From JAKBCQ01 sp021807585 (GTDB lineage Bacteria; Planctomycetota; Planctomycetia; Isosphaerales; Isosphaeraceae), in assembly GCA_027325115.1 (NCBI GenBank), contig DAHWFG010000496.1:1-11330 (forward strand): DNA of 11,330 nt, in the 5' to 3' direction. A program made the position numbers and the translations under genes. Positions 1-5,643 of this stretch are shown piece after piece. Positions within the stretch are counted from its first letter, which is position 1. Every line of letters begins with the position of its first letter. The notes under the pieces are model-generated. The model did not search any database, was not told where the DNA came from, and worked only from the letters and a program-made list of their open reading frames with translations.

Positions 1-223
1 AATGTGAATGGTTTGAGTGAACTCTCCTCTCGCCGTCGAACATCCGGTTTCCCTTTGCAACCACCAACCTCTCGCGTTTGGAAATCCACGTTTCACCACC
101 CGACGCTCGACGTGGAGCCGCTATTCGCGCGAACCGCAATCCATCGACCGAGCCGAGTCGAATCCGCTCCTCACACGCGTTCGAGGTGACGTCGACGCCA
201 TATTCTACTCCAAATGGAATAAA
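1..223. other. Non-coding or unassigned left flank
   Basis: No gene could be supported in this stretch. Short open frames exist on the plus strand (GTG at 4, GTG at 17), but neither has a recognisable ribosome binding site, a familiar motif, or the strong G/C bias at third codon positions seen in the real genes of this window. The minus strand is broken by stops. It may be the flank of a gene lying to the left of the window. Confidence 0.5.
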
Positions 224-516
224 TACTGGTAGATTATGATAGAACCCGATACATTCAGGTACAGCGGAAGCGCGGGGGAGCCGTACCAAGTTCTATACCG
301 AATCGAGTATAACCCCATAGAACCGAATAGATCCTTGTAGAACCCGATACATTCGGTTACACCCTCGCCGCGGGGGAGCCGTAACAAGTTCTATCGGAAT
401 TCGGGTATAACCCGGTCGATCCTGGTATAAACTGATAGGGTCGAGTATATTTCGGCTAAAGTCGCGGCGCGGGGGAACCGTATCAAGTTCTATCCTGGAT
501 CGGGTATAACCGAGTA
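224..516. repeat. Degenerate tandem repeat array, about three units of 98 bases
   Basis: Units begin at 240, 338 and 436, exactly 98 bases apart; 224-239 resembles the end of a preceding unit (compare 420-435). Each unit holds a 45-base core at 270-314, 368-412 and 467-511. The best-kept part reads CGCGGGGGAGCCGT followed by CAAGTTCTAT, and each core ends GTATAACC. The third unit carries one extra base. Units 1 and 2 open with TAGAACCCGATACATTC, and TAGAAC at the left is mirrored by GTTCTA in the core (290-295, 388-393, 487-492), so each unit could fold as an imperfect hairpin. The word TATAACC or TAGAACC recurs at 240, 308, 318, 338, 406 and 505. A 98-base period does not preserve reading frame, which argues against coding. 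It could be an iteron-like binding array, a dispersed intergenic repeat family or a structured RNA; the sequence alone does not decide. Confidence 0.75.
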
Positions 517-616
517 CAAGCGGTAATGAATGGGGGGGAGCGTCGGCTCCGCGAGGTTTTCGGCCGATTCGCACGCGTTATCTTCCAACTCCTTGAATTT
601 GAGCGGACATCGACTA

Positions 617-1804
617 ATGGACCCGGTTCAAAATCCGTTTTCGCCGGGGGCGGGATCGCCTCCGCCCGAACTTGTGGGACGAGACGACGTGCTCGATCAA
701 GCGCGTGTTCTGTTGGCGCGGATCCTGCGAAAAAAACCCGAGAAAAGCATGCTTCTCACCGGTCTTCGCGGGGTCGGTAAAACGGTGTTGCTCAACGAGA
801 TCGAGCGGATCGCGATCGCCGAGGGGTATCGCACGATTACGATCGAGGCGCATGAAGACAAATCGCTCGGCGCGCTCATCGTCCCCAGTTTGAAACGTTT
901 GCTCTTTGATCTCGACCGCATGGCGCGAGCCGGAGAGAAGGTGAAACGCGCGCTCGCGGTACTGCGCGGGTTCATCGGTAGCATTAAGGTTTCCTCGCAT
1001 GATTTTTCAATTGGACTTGACATCGAACCCGAGAAGGGGGTTGCCGACAGCGGCGACCTCGATTTCGATTTGCCAAACCTTCTGATTGCGATCGCCGAGG
1101 CCGCGGCGGATCGCGGTACGGCGATTTCGATCTTTATTGATGAAATTCAATATTTTGATCAAAAAGAATTAGGCGCGTTGATCATGGCGATGCATCGGGT
1201 TCAGCAGAGAGGGCTGCCGTTGCTCTTGATTGGAGCGGGCCTACCGATTTTGCCCGGTCTTGCGGGCGAATCGAAGTCTTACGCCGAGCGATTATTCAGT
1301 TTCCCCGATATCGGACCGCTTTCGAAGATCGACGCCGACAAGGCGTTGCGCGAGCCGGCGCGGGCGTGCGGGGTCGTATTCGAGCAGGCGGCGCTCGACG
1401 AGGTTTATCGCAAAACCGCGGGTTTCGCCTATTTTCTCCAAGAATGGGGTTATCAAGCGTGGAACAGTGCGTCGACGAGTTCGATCACCAAAAAAATCCT
1501 TCAAAAAGCGACGAAAACGGTCGTCAAGCGGCTTGATCAAAATTTCTTTCGCGTTCGGTTCGATCGACTGACGCCGAGCGAAAAGCACTTCCTTCGCGCG
1601 ATGGCCGAGCTCGGCGCCGGACCGCAACGCACGAGCGATGTCGCCGAAGCGCTCGGCGTCAAAATATCCAGCCTCGGCCCGGTACGCGCCAAGTTGATCA
1701 AAAAAGGGATGATCTACAGCCCGGCATATGGAGATCTGGCGTTTACAGTGCCGTTGTTCAATGAATTCATGATCCGCGCCATCCCTGCGTTACACTCTGA
1801 ATAA
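617..1804 (+). CDS. AAA ATPase (AAA_16 type) with C-terminal winged-helix-like tail
   Basis: This 395-residue protein is a cytoplasmic P-loop ATPase of the STAND/Orc-Cdc6-like AAA group, usually annotated only as an ATP-binding protein. The N-terminus (NPFSPGAGSPPPELVGRDD, residues 6-24) is the usual lead-in of this family. Walker A is GLRGVGKT at 49-56, Walker B is SIFIDEIQYF at 171-180 with D175 and E176, a sensor-1-like strand LLLIGAGLP follows at 202-210, and R225 in SYAERLF is a possible arginine finger. The YRKTAGFAYFLQEWGYQAW segment at 264-282 is typical of the subfamily. Residues 318-370 (LTPSEKHFLRAM to KKGMIY) look like a winged helix that could bind DNA. The frame is open back to an ATG at 530, but the 29 extra residues are low-complexity and unlike the family, so the ATG at 617 is chosen; its ribosome binding site is weak (GAGCGG at 601). 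The gene stands alone just downstream of a tandem repeat array. The family is secure; the cellular role is unknown. Confidence 0.85.
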   Translation: MDPVQNPFSPGAGSPPPELVGRDDVLDQARVLLARILRKKPEKSMLLTGLRGVGKTVLLNEIERIAIAEGYRTITIEAHEDKSLGALIVPSLKRLLFDLDRMARAGEKVKRALAVLRGFIGSIKVSSHDFSIGLDIEPEKGVADSGDLDFDLPNLLIAIAEAAADRGTAISIFIDEIQYFDQKELGALIMAMHRVQQRGLPLLLIGAGLPILPGLAGESKSYAERLFSFPDIGPLSKIDADKALREPARACGVVFEQAALDEVYRKTAGFAYFLQEWGYQAWNSASTSSITKKILQKATKTVVKRLDQNFFRVRFDRLTPSEKHFLRAMAELGAGPQRTSDVAEALGVKISSLGPVRAKLIKKGMIYSPAYGDLAFTVPLFNEFMIRAIPALHSE

Positions 1805-1843
1805 TTGATTCGATTAACTTGGAGAAGCGATCGCCGGAGACGG

Positions 1844-1873
1844 ACGACAAACCTCCGCGGCTTCGGCTAGAAT
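1844..1873 (+). promoter_or_regulatory. Possible promoter overlapping a small hairpin, upstream of the transporter
   Basis: A TAGAAT hexamer at 1868-1873 could serve as a -10 box, with a weak -35 candidate ACGACA at 1844-1849 (18-base spacing). The -10 sits in a perfect hairpin: CGGCTA (1864-1869), loop GAA, TAGCCG (1873-1878). With no T-run after it, the hairpin is not a convincing terminator of the preceding ATPase gene. This is a weak call made by eye. Confidence 0.25.
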
Positions 1874-1929
1874 AGCCGTTCTCCGGAAGCCGACGCCGAC
1901 CAAGTTCCGCCGAATCGCGTGGATTTAAC

Positions 1930-3165
1930 ATGAGCCGTGATGTTCAGATTAAAGATGTTCCTATATCTTTGGATCGAGAGCGCGTGTTCGCGCCGCGGAA
2001 TTGGCCGATTTTTCGTCAGGCGCGGTTCGATCGCGGCGAGATTGCGGGCTCGCTGGGGGATCTGGGAACGTTTTTGCCGTTGCTCGTGGGCATGTCGGCG
2101 AAGAACGGGTTGAATTTCGCCGCGGCGCTTTTTTTCGCGGGGCTATTCAACATCATCACGGGATTGATGTTCTCGATTCCGATGGCGGTTCAGCCGATGA
2201 AGGCGATCGCCGCGGTCGCGCTCACCGAGGGGCTCACCGTGCCTCAGATCCTCGCGGCGGGGGCGACTGTCAGTTTGATCGTTCTCGTGCTGGGGCTGAC
2301 GGGGATGATCGACGTGCTCAATCGGGTGGTCCCCAAAAGCGTGGTGCGAGGGCTTCAATTGGCGCTGGGATTGTCGCTGCTAATGAAGGGGATGAAGATG
2401 GTCGCCGAGACGAACGTTTGGTTCGCCGCCGACGGCTATCTCACCGGATTTTTGTCGGCGTTCGTCGTTTTGTTGTTGTTTTTTTCAAGGAAGATACCCG
2501 CCGCGCTCGTGTTGTTTGGAGCGGGATTGATCGTCGCGGTGTGGACGCATCCCGAGGTTATGAACACGCTTGGATTCGGGTTCACCTTGCCGCGCTGGTC
2601 GCCCCCCGCGTGGCGCGATTTCGTGACGGCGTTTCCCAAGGCGGCGTTGCCGCAAATCCCGCTGACGACGTTGAATTCGGTGATCGCGGTGTGCGCGCTT
2701 TCGGCCGATTTGTTCCCCGATCGGAGAGCCGAGCCGCGTAAGGTCGCGATTTCGGTGGGGTTGATGAATTTGGTCGCGTGCTGGTTCGGCGGGATGCCGA
2801 TGTGCCACGGAGCGGGAGGCTTGGCGGGGCAATATCGCTTTGGAGCGCGGACGAACGGGTCGATTTTGATCCTGGGAGGGGTAAAAATCATCTCGGCTGT
2901 TTTTTTGGGAAGTTCGTTGATGTCTTTATGCCACGCGTTTCCCTCGAGCGTTTTGGGGGTTTTGCTCGCGTTCGCGGGGATGGAGCTGGCGCTGGTCTGT
3001 CGCGATCAAACGACCCGGACCGACGCGTTCTCGATGCTACTGACGACGTCGGCGTGTATGGGGTTGAACGACATTGCGCTCGGTTTTCTGCTCGGTTTGG
3101 CGATGGCTTGGTGCTTTCGAATCGGTCTGTTTCGGGTTGAGGAAATGGTCGAGAAAACGGGCTGA
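1930..3165 (+). CDS. MOT1-type sulfate/molybdate transporter
   Basis: A 411-residue polytopic inner-membrane protein of the MOT1 family (MFS_MOT1, related in fold to SulP carriers), expected to import molybdate or sulfate. The diagnostic motifs are present in both halves: GSLGDLGTFLP at 40-50, PMAVQPMKAIAAVAL at 84-98, PQIPLTTLNSVIAVC at 241-255, and GGMPMCHGAGGLAGQYRF at 287-304. About ten hydrophobic segments span residues 40-400. There is no C-terminal STAS domain, as expected for MOT1 rather than classical SulP transporters. The length is normal for bacterial members. The first 33 residues are hydrophilic and variable. The Shine-Dalgarno is weak (GGAT at 1921-1924). No molybdenum cofactor or sulfur assimilation gene lies nearby, so which oxyanion is carried cannot be told from context. 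It is probably transcribed on its own. Confidence 0.9.
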   Translation: MSRDVQIKDVPISLDRERVFAPRNWPIFRQARFDRGEIAGSLGDLGTFLPLLVGMSAKNGLNFAAALFFAGLFNIITGLMFSIPMAVQPMKAIAAVALTEGLTVPQILAAGATVSLIVLVLGLTGMIDVLNRVVPKSVVRGLQLALGLSLLMKGMKMVAETNVWFAADGYLTGFLSAFVVLLLFFSRKIPAALVLFGAGLIVAVWTHPEVMNTLGFGFTLPRWSPPAWRDFVTAFPKAALPQIPLTTLNSVIAVCALSADLFPDRRAEPRKVAISVGLMNLVACWFGGMPMCHGAGGLAGQYRFGARTNGSILILGGVKIISAVFLGSSLMSLCHAFPSSVLGVLLAFAGMELALVCRDQTTRTDAFSMLLTTSACMGLNDIALGFLLGLAMAWCFRIGLFRVEEMVEKTG

Positions 3166-3202
3166 TTGTGGCGGCGTGATATCATCTCGGGTGCGGGCGT
3201 TG

Positions 3203-3208
3203 TATAAT
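3203..3208 (+). promoter_or_regulatory. Probable -10 box of the ATPase/DUF4276 unit
   Basis: A consensus TATAAT lies at 3203-3208, 42 bases before the ATPase start codon. No good -35 hexamer is found at 16-18 bases upstream (TATCAT at 3180-3185 is the 17-base position). A GAGGGG Shine-Dalgarno at 3241-3246 immediately precedes the ATG at 3250. The gap behind the transporter stop is 84 bases, so an own promoter for this pair is plausible. Confidence 0.4.
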
Positions 3209-3249
3209 ATTAGTCGACGGGTAATCGATCGTCCGACCGTGAGGGGATT

Positions 3250-4383
3250 ATGATTCATCGTTTTCACGTGCGGAATTACAAAAGCATCGTCGACGTCGAC
3301 GTCGAATTATCACCCGTGACGGTTCTTGTGGGGAAGAGCGGCACGGGGAAATCGAACTTCGTCCAGGCGTTGCGGTTCCTCAGGGACGTGCTGATCTCGA
3401 ATCAGTCGCTTCAACAAGCATGGCCTCGAATTCGTCCGGCGACGGCGTCAGGCGATCCCACTACTTTTGAAATCGAATTCTCGGTCAAAGGCATTGATGA
3501 GAAATATCAATATACATTATATATTAACAAAAATGGTCCGACTCATTATCCTGACAATGAGATTTTGAAACTTGGCGATAAAATACTTTTCCACCAAGTT
3601 TCTACGAAGCCCGGTCAATCACGCTGGATTGTTGAACCCAATACGATCCCGGTTCCGACGTCTGGATCGATTGCTCTCGGACGAATTCCCGGAATATCGG
3701 AAAGCGTGATCGCTTACACCGCGTTGACATTTGGAATCGGCTGTTACTTATTCTCCGACGCCGTTCTCAGCCGTCCTGAAACATCGAATTCGGCGACATC
3801 CGGCCTTGCCGACGACGGGTCGAATTATCTTTCCGTGATTAAGGAAATCGTAACGAACTTGCAGGAACTGTATAAGCGGAAAAAAATGATCGCAGTTCTT
3901 CAACACATGAACCCTTCAATCTCTTTGGTTGAGTTAAACGACGTTCAGAATCCGACCAGTGTTGTGGTTGGACACAAATATCAGGATAAGTCATTTACAC
4001 TGGATCTTCCACAGGAATCCGACGGATTCCGACGTATCTATGCACGCTTGCTCGCTCTTTATCAACGCCCTCCCAAACAAACCTTGATTTTCGAGCACCC
4101 CGAGGACGGTATTCACCCGCATGCGCTCGAACTTTTGGCGGGAGAATTTAAGGCTTCGCCCGAACAGGGTCGCGGGCAGGTGATTTTGACGACGCACAAT
4201 CCCGAATTGCTCAATCATTTTGAAGCCGATCAGATTCGGGTGGTCGAGAATATCGGGGGAGAGACAAAAATCGGGTTTATGGCCAAAGAGCAAAAAGAAT
4301 CCGTTCAAGAACACTTACTTACCCCGGGTGAACTGCTGACGGTCGATCCCGCGAGGATTCGACAAGAGGCGGTCGGCGTATGA
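3250..4383 (+). CDS. SMC/ABC-like AAA ATPase (AAA_21, COG4637-like), partner of a DUF4276 protein
   Basis: A 377-residue ATPase of the AAA_15/AAA_21 group that includes the ATPase domains of OLD nucleases. The N-terminal strand (FHVRNYKSIVDVDVEL, 5-20) leads to Walker A GKSGTGKS at 28-35. A middle region of 70-250 includes DDGSNYLSVIKEI (188-200), typical of COG4637-like proteins. The ABC-type signature is QESDGFRR at 255-262, Walker B is TLIFEHPEDGIHP at 278-290, and the switch is TTHNPEL at 314-320. In relatives the Walker B run usually reads EEPENG; here it is E282-H283-P284-E285, so the usual catalytic glutamate position holds histidine. Start: ATG at 3250 behind GAGGGG. The stop overlaps the next start in ATGA (4380-4383), implying translational coupling with the DUF4276 gene. 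Parts are A/T-rich (for example 3500-3540), unlike the neighbours, which suggests transfer. A defence role as the sensor/motor half of a split OLD-like system is inferred, not shown. Confidence 0.88.
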   Translation: MIHRFHVRNYKSIVDVDVELSPVTVLVGKSGTGKSNFVQALRFLRDVLISNQSLQQAWPRIRPATASGDPTTFEIEFSVKGIDEKYQYTLYINKNGPTHYPDNEILKLGDKILFHQVSTKPGQSRWIVEPNTIPVPTSGSIALGRIPGISESVIAYTALTFGIGCYLFSDAVLSRPETSNSATSGLADDGSNYLSVIKEIVTNLQELYKRKKMIAVLQHMNPSISLVELNDVQNPTSVVVGHKYQDKSFTLDLPQESDGFRRIYARLLALYQRPPKQTLIFEHPEDGIHPHALELLAGEFKASPEQGRGQVILTTHNPELLNHFEADQIRVVENIGGETKIGFMAKEQKESVQEHLLTPGELLTVDPARIRQEAVGV

Positions 4384-5054
4384 AACGTCTCGTATTGTTC
4401 GTCGAAGGCCAAGGAGATGTAAAAGCCGTTCCGGTTCTTATCAGGCGATTGATCACCGATCAAGAAGGCTGGAATAACCTATCGATTGATGAAAATCCAT
4501 TCGAAATCGGATCTGTTAACAACATGATTAAAGAGAATTATTCCGGATGGAAAAAAAAGTTAAAATCGTGCATGAAAAAGGAAAATACAGGAGGGGTTCT
4601 TGTGATTCTCGACGGTGATATAAAAAAAGTGTCCGGCGAAGATTTTTGTGCTGCCGAGGTAGCTAAATCGCTTGCCGAGGCGGCGAAAGAAGTCGGTGCG
4701 GGAAAAATGTTCTCCGTCGCAATCGTTTTCGCCGTTCAAGAATATGAAACTTGGCTTGTCGCAGGAATAGAATCTTTGGCTGGTAAAAAATTACCCGACG
4801 GTCGAAGCGTAAACGCTCAGGCGAAAGCACCCGATGGCGATCTCGAAGTCAATCCTCGGAATGCGAAGGGAGCTCTTGGAACCATCATTGAGGGAGGATA
4901 CGATCAAGTCCTTGACCAGGCGAGTTTAACACAACTAATTAATATCGATTTCATTCGATCCCGTAAACTCAGATCCTTCCAAAGGCTTGAATCCGCCTTA
5001 TCGAGCTTGATCGACGCGATCCGATCCGGCGACCACATCGCCTCGCCTTCTTGA
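4380..5054 (+). CDS. DUF4276 family protein, TOPRIM-like, paired with the upstream ATPase
   Basis: A 224-residue cytoplasmic protein. The layout matches DUF4276, a family with TOPRIM-like motifs: an N-terminal strand with an acidic residue (LVLFVEGQGD, E9 and D13), a DxD motif at the end of a hydrophobic strand (VLVILDGD, D78 and D80), then VQEYETWLVAG at 119-129, NPRNAKGAL at 158-166, and a C-terminal YDQVLDQ (174-180) with RKLRSFQRLESAL (195-207). TOPRIM domains use such Glu/DxD sites to bind metal for nuclease or topoisomerase chemistry, so nuclease activity is possible but not shown. The start codon overlaps the stop of the ATPase gene by 4 bases, so a complex of the two products is likely. 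A/T-rich stretches (4540-4640) match those in the partner. OLD nucleases carry both functions in one chain and PARIS carries them in two; this pair resembles the second arrangement with a different TOPRIM-like family. Confidence 0.8.
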   Translation: MKRLVLFVEGQGDVKAVPVLIRRLITDQEGWNNLSIDENPFEIGSVNNMIKENYSGWKKKLKSCMKKENTGGVLVILDGDIKKVSGEDFCAAEVAKSLAEAAKEVGAGKMFSVAIVFAVQEYETWLVAGIESLAGKKLPDGRSVNAQAKAPDGDLEVNPRNAKGALGTIIEGGYDQVLDQASLTQLINIDFIRSRKLRSFQRLESALSSLIDAIRSGDHIASPS

Positions 5055-5085
5055 CGGCTATCACGGACCGCTCGAGTTTGATTCG

Positions 5086-5286
5086 TCATTCCGATTTGCG
5101 AACTTTCGTGAGCGTCAGCCGCCACGCCCAGATCGAAAGCGCAGCGGCGACGAGCCCGAGCGACGACTCCAACAAATATGGGACGGGCTCGGTCGCCAAA
5201 CGACCCCGATCGACGATCGATCGCCACGCGTGCATCAGCGCGATCAAACCGAAGAGAGAGCCTGTGATAATAAGATATGCTTTCAC
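5086..5286 (-). CDS. Small two-helix membrane protein, GTG start
   Basis: A 66-residue protein with two predicted transmembrane helices: residues 3-22 (from AYLIITGSLFGLIALMH) and about 40-57 (from LESSLGLVAAALSIWAW), joined by a polar loop with a basic N-side (RSIVDRGR). The tail is charged (KVRKSE). I recognise the general pattern of a small uncharacterised membrane protein common in planctomycetes but know no function. The GTG at 5286-5284 is chosen because AAGGA lies 7 bases upstream of it on the minus strand. The frame is open further upstream to 5580, but that extension is not protein-like and holds the leader with its palindromes. It is convergent with the DUF4276 gene, whose stop lies 31 bases away. 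Confidence 0.72.
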   Translation of the reverse strand: MKAYLIITGSLFGLIALMHAWRSIVDRGRLATEPVPYLLESSLGLVAAALSIWAWRLTLTKVRKSE

Positions 5287-5301
5287 GGAAAATTCCTTGA
5301 A

Positions 5302-5402
5302 CTTCGAGCTCGAAGCGATTCGCGAATCAAAAAGCGAAGCGATCTCCTTAAACCAAATGCGATCATTGCGCATCAATCGTCCGACTTCAAGAATTGAAGT
5401 CG
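5302..5402. promoter_or_regulatory. Cluster of three perfect palindromes or hairpins in the leader of the small membrane gene
   Basis: Within about 100 bases there are three perfect inverted repeats: CTTCGAGCTCGAAG at 5302-5315 (14 bases, no spacer), GATTCGCGAATC at 5317-5328 (12 bases, no spacer), and a 9-base stem CGACTTCAA (5382-5390) with loop GAA and TTGAAGTCG (5394-5402). They lie between the GTG start at 5286 and a possible minus-strand promoter at 5417-5445. They could be operators for dimeric regulators, leader RNA structure acting on the small membrane gene, or transcription stops. None has a T-run that would make a classical terminator. Confidence 0.5.
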
Positions 5403-5416
5403 TCGATGTTGGAGCT

Positions 5417-5445
5417 ATTCTCTTAAAAGTATGTCGAAAATGCAA
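5417..5445 (-). promoter_or_regulatory. Possible promoter for the small membrane protein
   Basis: On the minus strand TTGCAT (5445-5440) and GAGAAT (5422-5417) are separated by 17 bases, an acceptable -35/-10 pair. It would give a leader of roughly 125 bases containing the three palindromes. This is a weak sequence-only call. Confidence 0.3.
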
Positions 5446-5572
5446 CGACCGAATCGTAAACCAATTGGATGAATTATTAAAATATCGTAATGTATTTTGA
5501 ATGATTGTATGACTTCCGGATGGGGTCGGGAAAGTCGCTTGGCCGAAAAACCTTTCGCATCGCGCCCCACGC

Positions 5573-5581
5573 TGATACAAT
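5573..5581 (+). promoter_or_regulatory. Possible extended -10 promoter of the cytochrome/DUF1552/ankyrin operon
   Basis: TGATACAAT at 5573-5581 fits an extended -10 (TG, one base, TACAAT). There is no good -35 at the expected distance (TTTCGC at 5553-5558). The transcript would start near 5588 and carry a leader of about 55 bases. That leader contains a two-tier hairpin, TGAAAC (5597-5602) with GTTTCA (5624-5629) enclosing GCGC (5609-5612) with GCGC (5617-5620), just ahead of the AAGAGG Shine-Dalgarno at 5633-5638. Confidence 0.35.
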
Positions 5582-5643
5582 CAATGTTATCCTTCCTGAA
5601 ACGGGGAAGCGCGGCGGCGCCGAGTTTCATTCAAGAGGCGTTG

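Noticed and set aside
4..232. Small plus-strand genes at the left edge
   Set aside because: No ribosome binding site, no familiar motif, and third-position composition unlike the real genes.
224..516. CRISPR array
   Set aside because: The units are contiguous and diverged with no unique spacers of constant length, and no cas gene is nearby.
205..574. Minus-strand open frames (205-387 and 293-574) across the repeat array
   Set aside because: They read through tandem repeats whose 98-base period changes frame, and the translations are just the repeat read out. No start signal or protein-like pattern.
530..616. N-terminal extension of the AAA ATPase from the ATG at 530
   Set aside because: The 29 extra residues are low-complexity and unlike the family, whose members begin close to the NPF motif; no ribosome binding site favours 530.
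1864..1878. Rho-independent terminator of the AAA ATPase gene
   Set aside because: The stem is perfect but only 6 bases long and is not followed by a T-run.
5051..5500. Plus-strand open frame of 149 codons opposite the small membrane gene
   Set aside because: It overlaps the minus-strand gene and has no recognisable features; a shadow frame.
5287..5580. Longer minus-strand protein of 164 residues ending at 5086
   Set aside because: Only the last 66 residues are protein-like; a GTG with AAGGA upstream starts exactly there, and the extension covers palindromic leader DNA.
5497..5643. Upstream start for the cytochrome protein
   Set aside because: It would bury the signal peptide behind 49 residues; the ATG at 5644 has a good AAGAGG site.
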